A DNA stretch of 64,000 bases from Vagococcus penaei (GCF_001998885.1 NZ_CP019609.1:434001-498000); one strand, 5' to 3'. Counted from the stretch's first letter, positions 27,144 through 36,159 are shown. Program-made: numbers and translations. Notes: generated from the letters alone by a model not told the origin.

Positions 27144-28373
27144 CTATAGGGTAGTAATAAAATTGTCTAAGCGGTTCATACATATCGAATCTTCTTGTTC
27201 TAAACTCTGTACGACTTCACGGTTAGTTGCTTGTGATAAAACATACGCTCCGCAAGCATCAAACCAATTTGATTGACCATTAAAACCTTGTTTAACGAGC
27301 TGTCTTGCATGAGTTAAGCGTTCATCAGTAAAAATAATATAACCGGTATAAACCTCTTCATTTTTCCTTAAGGCAATAGCAATTTGATGTTCTAGCCCGT
27401 AATCATTAATCCATTTAGATACCACATAATCCATCGCATTTAATAATTCAAGCGGTTGACTGCTAGATAGAGAAAGAGCAGACTGATTCCAAATCAGTGA
27501 CCGAATAGTTACCGTTGGAAAGAGTGTTAACGTCATTAATTCGGCATTTTTAGCTGACTCGATTGGAAACAATTGATTAGCACCTTCTAAATAACTATGC
27601 TTCTCTATTAAATTCGAATCGGCTACTTCATCAAAACCAATCATGTAACTTGAAAAAACATCCACTAGTTGGATCATGCGACTTAATTTTTCACGTCGAG
27701 TAATCACACTGTGCTCTTCAGATAGAAAAATGGCTTGTTGTTTTTGATAGCTGACTGGCGCAAAACGGAAAAACCAACTATCACCTAGTAAATTTAAACG
27801 AATAAAACGCAATGCATGTTCAACTATCGGATAACGTTGAGTAGAGTATCCTTCATTTGTCATACATACTGAACATTTTGGATAGTCAGCATTCGTAATA
27901 GTGACTTTAGCTGGTAAGTCAGTTGATAAAGTCTTCAAATTTAAAGGATAAGGTGCTGTTAACTCGTCCGTTCGGCTAACGGATGGGACTTCAACTTGAT
28001 GATTTTGCAAGCAAATTGTATAAAAATAATCAAGTGCCACTTGTGGCTCGTCATTGTAATGTTGAGAAAACATAGCATTAACAACTGATGGTGGTGGTGT
28101 CAGAAAATCCATTAGTTGTGCAACAAATTGACTTTGTTCATTCGTTGCTGCCTCAATAGGTAATACGCCATTCTCTTTCGCAATAATGATAAATTGTTCC
28201 ACTAATTCCATTGCAACAGGTGGGATTTCTTTTGTGACTTGCGTTGCATCGAAAGTTGATTCATTTATTAAATCCATCAATCGATTTTGAAGATAAATAC
28301 GGTCCATCTCCATCCAACCACCGGATTGAATGGCCAATGTCACAAAATTTTCAATAACTTGATGTTTATTCAT
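27144..28373 (-). CDS. GalT-like protein (class II galactose-1-phosphate uridylyltransferase family, apparently inactive)
   Basis: Family membership is shown by the N-terminal helices, the YPKCSVCMTNEGY cysteine block and the following RFIRLNLLGDSWFFRFAPVSY region, which match class II GalT. Where active enzymes have the HDHFQGG nucleophile block, this protein has KHSYLEGAN before FPIESA, so the nucleophilic His appears to be Tyr. The protein is about 409 residues, some 80 shorter than usual, missing the C-terminal end. The GTG at 28385 is an alternative start. It follows galE by 24 bases. It may be decaying or have a new role. Confidence 0.75.
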   Translation of the reverse strand: MNKHQVIENFVTLAIQSGGWMEMDRIYLQNRLMDLINESTFDATQVTKEIPPVAMELVEQFIIIAKENGVLPIEAATNEQSQFVAQLMDFLTPPPSVVNAMFSQHYNDEPQVALDYFYTICLQNHQVEVPSVSRTDELTAPYPLNLKTLSTDLPAKVTITNADYPKCSVCMTNEGYSTQRYPIVEHALRFIRLNLLGDSWFFRFAPVSYQKQQAIFLSEEHSVITRREKLSRMIQLVDVFSSYMIGFDEVADSNLIEKHSYLEGANQLFPIESAKNAELMTLTLFPTVTIRSLIWNQSALSLSSSQPLELLNAMDYVVSKWINDYGLEHQIAIALRKNEEVYTGYIIFTDERLTHARQLVKQGFNGQSNWFDACGAYVLSQATNREVVQSLEQEDSICMNRLDNFITTL

Positions 28374-28397
28374 TTTACCTGACACATCCTTTTCTAT

Positions 28398-29387
28398 TTA
28401 TTTTGAATACCCATTAGGATGACTTGAATGCCATGCCCAAGCAGTCTTAAAAATATCAGTTAAGTTTGTATAAGTTGGTTTCCATCCAAGCACGCGACAC
28501 GCTTTTTCAGGTGTTGCCACTAAACTAGCTGGGTCACCAGCACGTCTTGGCCCGATAATTGATGGTATGTCACATTGCGTTAATTTTCGAGCTTCATCGA
28601 CCATTTCCTTTACAGAAAAACCATTGGCACTCCCTAAATTAAAGACGTCACTTGGATTACCTTCTTCTAAATAATCTAGCGCCAAGACATGAGCCTCGCT
28701 CAAATCGACGACATGAACATAATCACGAATACATGTACCATCTGGTGTTGGATAATCATCACCAAAAATCGTGATTTCAGTTCGTTGACCTAGAGCTGTT
28801 TGTAAAATAATTGGCACTAAATGTGTCTCTGGTAAATGGTCCTCACCAATTGAGCCGTCTAAGCTAGCACCTGCAACATTAAAATAGCGCAAAGCCACAT
28901 ATTTAATACCATATGCTTCATCACACCAGTGCATCATTTTCTCCATCATTAACTTACTTTCACCATATGGATTTTTAGGATTGGTTTGTGCCGTCTCATC
29001 AATCGGCACACGCTTGGGTTCACCATAAGTTGCTGCTGTCGAAGAAAAAACAATATGCTTAATCGCAAGCTCTTGCATTACTTCTAGCACAATTTGTGTC
29101 CCATGGACGTTATTATTAAAGTAGGTTAATGGTTTTCCAACAGATTCACCTACTAAAGAACTGGCTGCAAAGTGTACCACCCCACTAATGTTTTCCTCAC
29201 GAAAAACATCTAGTAAAAACGATTTATTACGGATATCTCCCTCATAAAACCGAACCGTATCATCTATAGCTTCACGGTGACCTGTCAGAAGGTTATCAAT
29301 CACAATAACGTCTCTTCCCGATTTTTTCAGTGCTTGAACAGCATGTGAACCGATATACCCTGCACCACCTAATACTGCAATTGTCAT
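28398..29387 (-). CDS. galE: UDP-glucose 4-epimerase
   Basis: GalE interconverts UDP-glucose and UDP-galactose. The 329-residue short-chain dehydrogenase-type protein has GGAGYIGSHAVQAL at the N-terminus, the HFAASSLVGESV block, the catalytic YGESK and the substrate loop GSIGEDHLPETHL. It is followed by the GalT-like gene; no galK is present in the window. Confidence 0.95.
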   Translation of the reverse strand: MTIAVLGGAGYIGSHAVQALKKSGRDVIVIDNLLTGHREAIDDTVRFYEGDIRNKSFLLDVFREENISGVVHFAASSLVGESVGKPLTYFNNNVHGTQIVLEVMQELAIKHIVFSSTAATYGEPKRVPIDETAQTNPKNPYGESKLMMEKMMHWCDEAYGIKYVALRYFNVAGASLDGSIGEDHLPETHLVPIILQTALGQRTEITIFGDDYPTPDGTCIRDYVHVVDLSEAHVLALDYLEEGNPSDVFNLGSANGFSVKEMVDEARKLTQCDIPSIIGPRRAGDPASLVATPEKACRVLGWKPTYTNLTDIFKTAWAWHSSHPNGYSK

Positions 29388-29456
29388 AAATCATTGACCT
29401 CCCTAATTATTTCTATTTGTCTATTCTACACTAATTCACTCAATAACTCTATTCAA

Positions 29457-29464
29457 ACAAAAAA
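29457..29464. repeat. Left copy of 8-bp target duplication of the ISL3 remnant
   Basis: ACAAAAAA directly precedes the left end of the ISL3-type element and is repeated at 31353-31360 after its right end. Eight bp is the usual ISL3 duplication. Confidence 0.85.
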
Positions 29465-29505
29465 GGCTCTATGTCAAATGATGTGGACAGATAAAATAAG
29501 TGCGT

Positions 29506-29677
29506 TTAAGCAGCGAAAGCCGATTGGCTTTTGTTGCTTATTTGTTTGTCTTTAAAACTGAGCAGTACTCTATATTTATAGTTTTGAAAGTTTCTGTATC
29601 CATACGCTATTCGCTTAATTAACTTGATTTTATTAATAGATCCTTCTAGCGGTCCATTAGAAAAAGTGGATAGGCTA
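29506..29677 (-). pseudogene. ISL3 transposase, C-terminal fragment
   Basis: The minus-strand frame encodes LSTFSNGPLEGSINKIKLIKR and YGYRNFQNYKYRVLLSF, the conserved C-terminus of ISL3 transposases. It is cut at the left border of the IS3-family element. Confidence 0.85.
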
Positions 29678-29740
29678 CACTTGACTAGACAGAAAAAATA
29701 AGGTGTGATGAGAATAAGAAAACACACTGGAGGAAATGTC

Positions 29741-30034
<294 letters not shown>

Positions 30035-30069
30035 TTAAAGCCAACAAACATAAATATTCTATATCAGCG

Positions 30070-30906
30070 ATGTGCCGAGTCCTTAAAATATCAAGACAAA
30101 CTTACTATTATCAGGAAAAGAAGCCATTACTAGAAAGTGAACTAGAAGAAATTGTGGAAATGATTTTTCGCCAAAATAAAAAAGCTTATGGCGCTCGTAA
30201 AATAAAAAAAGCACTTAGTTTAGAAGGCATCATTCTCAGTAGAAGAAAAATTAGAAGGATTATGCGACACAGAAACCTCGTTTCTGTGTATACGAAAGCT
30301 TATTTTAAGGTGGTATCTTCTAATGTGAATGAGTCTAAAATAACCAATCAATTAAAACGTCATTTTAACTCCGTTATGCCATTAGAAAAAGTTGTCGCCG
30401 ATTTAACTTATGTCAAGGTTGGCAATCGTTGGCACTATGTCTGTTTAATTCTTGATTTATTTAATCGAGAAATCATTGGATTTAGTTGTGGGGCATCAAA
30501 AGATGCCGAATTAGTTAAACAGGCATTTTATACGATTCCGTACGCCTTAACAAACATTCAGTTGTTTCATACTGATAGAGGAAAAGAATTTGATAACCAA
30601 GTGATTGATACCATACTAAATACATTTAATATCAAGCGATCGTTGAGTAGAAAAGGAAATCCCTGGGATAATGCCGTCGCCGAGTCAACTTATAAATCCT
30701 TTAAAGCAGAGTTCGTTTATCCCAATCAGTTTGAGACACTAAAAGAATTATCTGTGGCTCTTTATGACTATGTTCATTGGTGGAATCATTTCAGAATACA
30801 CGGAGCATTGAATTATGTCACTCCGCTTAGTATCAGAGCTCAGAGATTAGCGATAGCTTCCCTTGAGGATGAGTCAAACTGTGATACGTGTGAGATAGCG
30901 GGTTGA
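30070..30906 (+). CDS. IS3-family transposase OrfB (integrase catalytic part)
   Basis: This is the DDE catalytic subunit with an HTH_21 N-terminus (AYGARKIKKALSLEGI) and an rve domain: VVADLTYVKVG (first Asp), LFHTDRGKEFDN (second Asp) and GNPWDNAVAESTYKSFKAE (Glu). The frame is open well upstream of the ATG and overlaps orfA in -1 phase, so the main product is probably the frameshifted OrfAB. All catalytic residues are present. Confidence 0.92.
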   Translation: MCRVLKISRQTYYYQEKKPLLESELEEIVEMIFRQNKKAYGARKIKKALSLEGIILSRRKIRRIMRHRNLVSVYTKAYFKVVSSNVNESKITNQLKRHFNSVMPLEKVVADLTYVKVGNRWHYVCLILDLFNREIIGFSCGASKDAELVKQAFYTIPYALTNIQLFHTDRGKEFDNQVIDTILNTFNIKRSLSRKGNPWDNAVAESTYKSFKAEFVYPNQFETLKELSVALYDYVHWWNHFRIHGALNYVTPLSIRAQRLAIASLEDESNCDTCEIAG

Positions 30907-31021
30907 TTTTTATAAGTCAACACACCGCGAAAGAGTCACAGTTTGAGAGGCTCATGGTCAAGGGTAATCGGATAACAGTACCAATGTTTTGACACCTTAT
31001 AATATTTGTCAAAAAAAGTGT

Positions 31022-31228
31022 TGCCATTCCAAAACCATTTTTTACAATGGAATAGTCTTCATTTTTAATCCCGCAACAAGGACAAGCCAAAGGCTTATAC
31101 GTAAGTGTTCCTTTAAAGATTTTGGATTTAACTCCTTTAATGACATTTTCTTCGCAAAAAATAGAATCAAAATAAATATTTGTATCTTTCAAATCAAGTG
31201 ATATTCGTATACAATTGTTGTGAGACAT
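31022..31228 (-). pseudogene. ISL3 transposase, N-terminal fragment
   Basis: MSHNNCIRISLDLKDTNIYF followed by the zinc-ribbon region PLACPCCGIKN is the start of an ISL3 transposase. AGGAAG precedes the ATG. After KNGFGMAT the sequence enters the IS3 element. The central 300 or so residues are missing altogether. Confidence 0.83.
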
Positions 31229-31352
31229 ATGAATCTTCCTTTCTAAAATTGGGTTTGGTCACTTTAATTTTACCAGGAAAATTCGTATGTTTCTTTTTTT
31301 GTAAAAAAAGATGTAAATGAATTTCTTCATCCACATCAAAAATTATACAGCC

Positions 31353-31360
31353 ACAAAAAA
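31353..31360. repeat. Right copy of 8-bp target duplication of the ISL3 remnant
   Basis: ACAAAAAA repeats the bases at 29457-29464. It is the T-tract (minus strand) of the cold shock gene terminator. Confidence 0.85.
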
Positions 31361-31388
31361 AGCACCTGAGATAAAATATCTCAGATGC
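31354..31388. terminator. Terminator of the cold shock gene
   Basis: A 12-bp stem with one mismatch (31362-31373 with 31377-31388) is followed on the minus strand by seven T residues. The ISL3 element inserted at the end of this T-run. Confidence 0.85.
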
Positions 31389-31402
31389 TCAATAAGCAAG
31401 AA

Positions 31403-31603
31403 TTATGCTTTAACGATGTTTGTTGCTTGAGGTCCACGTTGACCATCTTCAACGTCGAAAGTCACTGCTTGACCTTCTTCTAAAGTTTTGAATCCGTCAC
31501 CTTGGATTGCTGAAAAGTGAGCGAATACGTCTGATCCGTCCTCTTGAGTGATAAATCCAAAACCTTTGTCTGCGTTAAACCATTTTACTGTACCTTGTGC
31601 CAT
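31403..31603 (-). CDS. Cold shock protein, CspA family
   Basis: This is a 66-residue single cold-shock domain that binds single-stranded RNA/DNA. The RNP1 motif KGFGFI and RNP2 motif VFAHF are intact, and the N-terminus [16 protein letters not shown] is typical. AAGGAGG lies eight bases before the start. A hairpin sits directly before the ribosome site in a leader of about 75 bases. Confidence 0.96.
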   Translation of the reverse strand: MAQGTVKWFNADKGFGFITQEDGSDVFAHFSAIQGDGFKTLEEGQAVTFDVEDGQRGPQATNIVKA

Positions 31604-31619
31604 GTTGCTTCCTCCTTAT

Positions 31620-31638
31620 GCATACTCTTGTATGCGTA
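31620..31638 (-). other. Leader hairpin next to the csp ribosome binding site
   Basis: On the minus strand GCATAC-AAGA-GTATGC forms a 6-bp hairpin ending two bases before AAGGAGG. It could sense temperature by stacking on or freeing the ribosome site. Confidence 0.45.
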
Positions 31639-31685
31639 TTATGTTGCAATATATGTGATGCATAAAAAAGGAAACTATAAAACAA

Positions 31686-31714
31686 TATATATAATTATTC
31701 CTAATTTGTATCAA
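31686..31714 (-). promoter_or_regulatory. Promoter of the cold shock gene
   Basis: On the minus strand TTGATA (31709-31714), a 17-bp spacer and TATATA (31686-31691). Confidence 0.6.
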
Positions 31715-31778
31715 AATACTACATGAATTAATATACCATATGTTTTAGATTTAAGCAACCTTTTTTCAAAATCTTTTT

Positions 31779-32495
31779 TCAAATAATACGATTAAATTTT
31801 TTTGCTGCAGCTTCATCCACAATAATCGTCACATTAGGATGTAATTGTAAGACACTTGCAGGAACATCTTCTGTCACCGGACCTTTAACCGTTTGGTAGA
31901 TGGCGTCCGCTTTTTTATCACCAAATGCTAACAAAATAATTTTTTTCGCTTGCATAATTGATTTGATTCCCATAGAAATGGCTTGTGTCGGTACATCGTC
32001 AATTGACTCAAAATTTCGGCTATTGGCTTTGATTGTCGATTCTGTTAAAGCAACGTCACGTGTCACACTTCCAAATGGTGAACCTGGCTCATTAAAACCA
32101 ATATGACCATTCTCACCTATCCCCAAAATCTGAATATCAACTGGATGAGCAGCAAGAATTTCTTCATAGCGTTGACACTCAGCAGCAATATCTGTTGCTT
32201 GACCATTTGGTAAATAATTAACTTTAAATGGTTTGGCTTTAAATAAATGTTCCATCATAAAATAATGATAACTTTGTGGATCTGTTGGTGCTAAGCCAAT
32301 ATACTCATCTAAATTCACAGAGTTCATTGTACTAAAATCTAAATTACTTGCCACAAGCTCTTGATAAAGTGGTAATGGCGTACTACCAGTTGCTAGTCCT
32401 AATGTCTGAATATGATGATGAGTCATCGCATCAGCAATTATTTGATAAGCTTCTTTGCCACCTTGTGTTTGGTTTTCAACCTTAATAAGTTTCAT
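31779..32495 (-). CDS. nagB: Glucosamine-6-phosphate deaminase
   Basis: NagB converts glucosamine 6-phosphate to fructose 6-phosphate and ammonia, opposing GlmS, which is also in this window. The 238-residue protein shows [15 protein letters not shown] near residue 35, the NLDEYIGL block and [15 protein letters not shown] with the catalytic residues. The frame opens at 32528, but GAGGAGA supports the ATG at 32495 (MKLIKVEN). A NagR-type operator overlaps its start site. Confidence 0.95.
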   Translation of the reverse strand: MKLIKVENQTQGGKEAYQIIADAMTHHHIQTLGLATGSTPLPLYQELVASNLDFSTMNSVNLDEYIGLAPTDPQSYHYFMMEHLFKAKPFKVNYLPNGQATDIAAECQRYEEILAAHPVDIQILGIGENGHIGFNEPGSPFGSVTRDVALTESTIKANSRNFESIDDVPTQAISMGIKSIMQAKKIILLAFGDKKADAIYQTVKGPVTEDVPASVLQLHPNVTIIVDEAAAKKFNRII

Positions 32496-32514
32496 ACGTT
32501 TTCTCCTCGCACTT

Positions 32515-32528
32515 TTGGTATAGTCCAA
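32515..32528. promoter_or_regulatory. NagR-type operator of nagB
   Basis: TTGGTATAGTCCAA is palindromic and agrees with the GntR-family NagR/DasR consensus TGGTATAGACCA at all but one position. It sits at the nagB transcription start. Confidence 0.65.
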
Positions 32529-32556
32529 TTATAACGCTTTAGCTTATTTTTGGCAA
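32528..32556 (-). promoter_or_regulatory. Promoter of nagB
   Basis: On the minus strand TTGCCA (32551-32556), a 17-bp spacer and consensus TATAAT (32528-32533). Confidence 0.8.
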
Positions 32557-32592
32557 CCGTTTTATATGAATTACTTGTCAACATATCGTTGA

Positions 32593-33381
32593 TTACTCTA
32601 CTAACTCTTGCGTTAATCGTGACCAAGTCGTCAATGCATCACGCATTCCTTTGACTTGATGAACACGAACAATATCAACTCCTTGAGACATTGCATATAA
32701 AGAAGCCGTTACAGAGCCGTAATCACGTTCTTTGGGACGACTTTCATCAATAATATGGGCAATGGTCCTTTTTCGCGAGACACCATATAACAATGGGTAT
32801 TCTTCAAATCGACATAGCTTTGGGTTAGCTAAAATAACTTGATTTTCCTCTAACGTCTTATGGAAACCAATACCTGGGTCAAAACAAATAAGTTCTGACG
32901 GCACACCTAATGACTGGCAAAGTTGCACTTTTTCTTGATAAAATTCTTGCAAATCAGTGATAACGTCAACATCAGAACGACGTTGTCTTGAGTGCATCAA
33001 AATGATTGGTGTTTGATAATGAGCAATAACTTCACCCATCCCAGGTGTATCAAATCCTTTAATATCATTTATAATACTAGCACCAGCTTGAATGACAGCT
33101 TCTGCGACACTTGGAAAATAAGTATCGACGGAGATCGGTATCTGACTTACTTTACGTAAAGCTTTAACAACTGGTAATACACGCGATAACTCTTCTTCCG
33201 CTGAAATTTCAGTATAACCAGGTCGTGTGGACTGCCCACCTAAATCAATAATATCTGCACCTTCTTCAATAAGGGTTAACGCATGGTTCACTGCCCGGTC
33301 CGTCTGACTAAAATCACCACCATCTGAAAATGAATCTGGTGTCACATTGACAATCCCCATAATTTGACCTTTATTAAACAT
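32593..33381 (-). CDS. folP: Dihydropteroate synthase
   Basis: FolP condenses p-aminobenzoate with dihydropterin pyrophosphate and is the sulfonamide target. The 262-residue TIM barrel has GIVNVTPDSFSDGGDF at the N-terminus, DLGGQSTRPGYTEI, ISVDTYFPSVAEAVIQAGA, and INDIKG. It overlaps the HAM1-like gene by eight bases and ends the folate operon; p-aminobenzoate would come from the divergent pabA-pabBC. Confidence 0.95.
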   Translation of the reverse strand: MFNKGQIMGIVNVTPDSFSDGGDFSQTDRAVNHALTLIEEGADIIDLGGQSTRPGYTEISAEEELSRVLPVVKALRKVSQIPISVDTYFPSVAEAVIQAGASIINDIKGFDTPGMGEVIAHYQTPIILMHSRQRRSDVDVITDLQEFYQEKVQLCQSLGVPSELICFDPGIGFHKTLEENQVILANPKLCRFEEYPLLYGVSRKRTIAHIIDESRPKERDYGSVTASLYAMSQGVDIVRVHQVKGMRDALTTWSRLTQELVE

Positions 33382-33955
33382 TTTCTTTCACCTTCTTAAT
33401 TAATTCCTGACAGGCTTGAATCCTTGGACTAAGCGTTTGACGAGTCTGTAAAGATAATTCAGCCAATGTCTTATTGTAACCATCTGGTACTAAAATAGTA
33501 TCAAAACCATACCCAGCCTGACCACGTTCTGACTGTGCAATCGTTCCTGTCAGATTTTTTTCAATAATGATTAGCGGTTTTTGTGGTACGTAATAAGCTA
33601 AAGTTGTATTGAGTGTGAAAGCCCGATTATCTGTTTCTTGGAGTAATGCTAAAATTTGTTGATTCATCTCACTATCAGATGAATTTTTTACAAAAAAACG
33701 TGCTGTTTTCACTCCTAATAAATCTGGAAAAGCAGCTAACATCAAGCCGCCATCATCACCAACTACGGGGCGATTTAACTGACTACCGATTTTTTCTGCC
33801 TTTAACTGTGCATTAGCAATAAAAGTATCACCTGTTTCTTGCACATGAATTTCTGGTGACATACAACGATAGGAAGAAAATTGTACCATTTCCGATAATT
33901 GCTGCATTTCTTGAATTTTTTGCAAATTATTACTTGCGACTAATAACTGTATCAT
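33374..33955 (-). CDS. HAM1/RdgB-like nucleotide pyrophosphatase in the folate operon
   Basis: The 193-residue protein has the ITPase fold signatures ASNNLQKIQEM, VVGDDGGLMLAAFPDLLGV and GYGFDTILVP. It departs from house-keeping RdgB: the usual DDSGL is DDGGL and the final SHR is SPR. HAM1-like genes occur in folate clusters of other lactic acid bacteria, where they are candidates for dihydroneopterin triphosphate pyrophosphatase, the otherwise missing step after FolE. That role here is an inference. It overlaps folE and folP. Confidence 0.8.
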   Translation of the reverse strand: MIQLLVASNNLQKIQEMQQLSEMVQFSSYRCMSPEIHVQETGDTFIANAQLKAEKIGSQLNRPVVGDDGGLMLAAFPDLLGVKTARFFVKNSSDSEMNQQILALLQETDNRAFTLNTTLAYYVPQKPLIIIEKNLTGTIAQSERGQAGYGFDTILVPDGYNKTLAELSLQTRQTLSPRIQACQELIKKVKENV

Positions 33956-34524
33956 TAATCTAACGCTCGTAAAAAGTCATTTTTTAATTCACGATCAGAT
34001 TTAAACGCACCTTGATAATGGAATGTTTTTGTCACACTACCTCTAGCCTTGGCCCCACGCATTGACATACACATGTGCTCCGCTTCAATAGATACAGCAA
34101 CTCCCTTAGTATTTACCTTTTCATTTAATAAATTGGCAATTTGAATAGTTAAATCTTCTTGAACATTTGGTCGTTTCGCACAAAAATCTACCATTCGTGC
34201 CACTTTACTTAAACCTAAGACTTTGTTATCGCTAGGTATATAAGCGACATGGGCTTTTCCATAAAATGGTAATAAATGATGCTCGCACATCGAATAAAAC
34301 TCAATATCTTTAACTAAAACCATGTCATCATCGTTCATACTTGGAAAAACTTTATAATTTGTAAACTCTTTTTCTCTCACTGAAGAAAAAACTTCTGCAT
34401 ACATTTTCGCCACTCGTTTGGGTGTTTCTTTTAATCCATCTCGATTAACATCTTCGCCAATTGCCTCTAAAATGACTTTGACTGCTTCTTCAATTGCTTG
34501 ATAGTTTTCTTGATTCATTGCCAT
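33955..34524 (-). CDS. folE: GTP cyclohydrolase I
   Basis: FolE converts GTP to dihydroneopterin triphosphate, the first step of folate synthesis. The 189-residue sequence has the zinc and active-site blocks [20 protein letters not shown] and [16 protein letters not shown]. It begins directly after folK and overlaps the HAM1-like gene by one base, a fully coupled operon. Confidence 0.96.
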   Translation of the reverse strand: MAMNQENYQAIEEAVKVILEAIGEDVNRDGLKETPKRVAKMYAEVFSSVREKEFTNYKVFPSMNDDDMVLVKDIEFYSMCEHHLLPFYGKAHVAYIPSDNKVLGLSKVARMVDFCAKRPNVQEDLTIQIANLLNEKVNTKGVAVSIEAEHMCMSMRGAKARGSVTKTFHYQGAFKSDRELKNDFLRALD

Positions 34525-35010
34525 TTACCAACTTTCATCTGTCTTTCTAACTTCATCTGCGTTACCACTTTCAGTAATCCACGTCTCCAATGTTTTTCCT
34601 AATAATTGCTCTTCAGAAAAAATATCTTGTAATGGAATTAATACAAAAGAGCGCTTGGTTAACTCTTTATGTGGAATAATTAATCGGTCAGTTGTTAACG
34701 TTACACCCGAAATCCACAAAATATCAATGTCAATCGTACGTGGTCCCCAACGGATGGTTCGTTCACGGCCTAAAGTCGCTTCAATGACATGAATTTTTTC
34801 CAGTAGCACGTCAGGTGATAAATCTGTTGTTATTTCAATCACACTATTTAAATAATTATCTTGTGGAACGGGCCCATAAGGATCTGTTTCATAAATTTTG
34901 GCTTTTTTCTGTACCTGAATCCCTGGTACAGCATTTAATAATATGACAGCTTGTTTTAAATAATCAAGACGATTATCTAAGTTACTGCCTAACGCTAGAT
35001 ATGCCTTCAT
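34525..35010 (-). CDS. folK: 6-hydroxymethyl-7,8-dihydropterin pyrophosphokinase
   Basis: FolK activates hydroxymethyl-dihydropterin with ATP before FolP. The 161-residue protein begins MKAYLALGSNLDNR and has RWGPRTIDIDIL, the metal and substrate signature. The frame extends upstream through folB, but the ATG at 35010 immediately follows the folB stop and matches family starts. Confidence 0.95.
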   Translation of the reverse strand: MKAYLALGSNLDNRLDYLKQAVILLNAVPGIQVQKKAKIYETDPYGPVPQDNYLNSVIEITTDLSPDVLLEKIHVIEATLGRERTIRWGPRTIDIDILWISGVTLTTDRLIIPHKELTKRSFVLIPLQDIFSEEQLLGKTLETWITESGNADEVRKTDESW

Positions 35011-35011
35011 T

Positions 35012-35374
35012 TTAGTAGTCGCGCTCCATTTCAACTTCAACGTTATCAAAAAAACCTGGGATTGGAACATGATATTTACGAACACGCACAAGTGCATGTG
35101 TCAATTGCTCACCATATTTTTCGCCTAATAAATCCAAGACATGATACGTTACTGCTTCAATCAAATCAAAAGATTGGCTTTCTAGATAAGTTTTTACATC
35201 TGTGTACACATCTGCATAACTAATTGTTTTAGTCAAATCATCATTTTTTCCTGCTTCTGACATTGGTAAAGTTAATTCAATATCCAACTCTAACTTTTGT
35301 CCTAAAACTTTTTCCTCACCTAATACACCATTGTATGTGTATACTAACATATTATTAATACGTACTTTCCCCAT
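35012..35374 (-). CDS. folB: Dihydroneopterin aldolase
   Basis: FolB cleaves dihydroneopterin to hydroxymethyl-dihydropterin. The 120-residue protein has VRINNMLVYTYNGVLGEEK, DYADV-like ISYADVYTDV, and the C-terminal VRVRKYHVPIPG. AAGGAG is eight bases before the ATG at 35374; the GTG at 35383 overlaps the ribosome site. It is the first gene of folB-folK-folE-HAM1-folP. Confidence 0.93.
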   Translation of the reverse strand: MGKVRINNMLVYTYNGVLGEEKVLGQKLELDIELTLPMSEAGKNDDLTKTISYADVYTDVKTYLESQSFDLIEAVTYHVLDLLGEKYGEQLTHALVRVRKYHVPIPGFFDNVEVEMERDY

Positions 35375-35586
35375 AAAAGTCACTCCTTCATATTTTTAAA
35401 TAAACCTCTTACAGTATAACTTTATTTTTATTTTTTTACATCTCAATGCTTAAAAAAAATCGCAAAAATGAATTTGTCTTAACTATTAACTAGTTATTTA
35501 TTAACTGACAAATATATGGTAATCTATCTTTGATTTCAATTTAATTCATTTAATATCGACCACTAAACGTAGCGTAGGAGGAAAAC

Positions 35587-36159
35587 ATGCTTTTAATCAT
35601 CGATCATTATGATTCATTTACTTATAATTTGTATCAATATTTTTTAGAATTAGATGAAAAGGTTTCCATTGTTCCTTATCATTTACTCAAAACACTAGAT
35701 AATTTCAATGATTATTCTGCGGTTATTTTATCACCTGGTCCAGGCAGTCCAACAGACTATCCTGATACCTTAAATTTTTTAAAGGAACATCTGACCAATT
35801 TTCCTATTTTAGGTGTCTGTCTTGGCCATCAAATGTTGGCAGAATTTTTTTCTGGAAAAGTCGTTCATTCCACTCAAGTTCAGCATGGAAAAAGGAGCCT
35901 AATCACTCATAACGGGGATTCTCAGTTATTCCAACAGTTACCGAACACTTTTTATGTTGGACGCTACCATTCGCTTATGGTCACAGACATTCAATCGCCA
36001 TTAGTTCCAACCGCTTGGACTTCTGATAACATTATCATGGCCATGGAACACGTCTCGCTACCAATTATGAGTGTACAATTTCACCCTGAATCAGTATTAA
36101 CTGAAAACGGACACGATCTATTAAGAAACTTTTTAACTACTAGGAGGCAAGCATGTTAA
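35587..36159 (+). CDS. pabA: Aminodeoxychorismate synthase component 2 (glutamine amidotransferase)
   Basis: PabA supplies ammonia to PabB for 4-amino-4-deoxychorismate. The 190-residue class I amidotransferase has Cys78 in LGVCLGHQML and the catalytic His/Glu in VQFHPESVL. Genes for PabB and TrpG-type partners look alike, but the adjacent pabB fusion and divergent folate operon settle the pathway. It overlaps pabBC by seven bases. Confidence 0.93.
   Translation: MLLIIDHYDSFTYNLYQYFLELDEKVSIVPYHLLKTLDNFNDYSAVILSPGPGSPTDYPDTLNFLKEHLTNFPILGVCLGHQMLAEFFSGKVVHSTQVQHGKRSLITHNGDSQLFQQLPNTFYVGRYHSLMVTDIQSPLVPTAWTSDNIIMAMEHVSLPIMSVQFHPESVLTENGHDLLRNFLTTRRQAC

Noticed and set aside
30908-30923. Right end of the IS3 element at 30920 with a 3-bp CAC duplication
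   Set aside because: A long stem-loop joins the end of orfB to sequence beyond 30920, and a much better 29-bp terminal repeat ends at 31020. The three-base match is chance.
30917-31228. Whole 103-codon minus-strand frame as one gene
   Set aside because: Only the part above about 31022 is ISL3 transposase; the rest is IS3 end sequence that happens to stay open.
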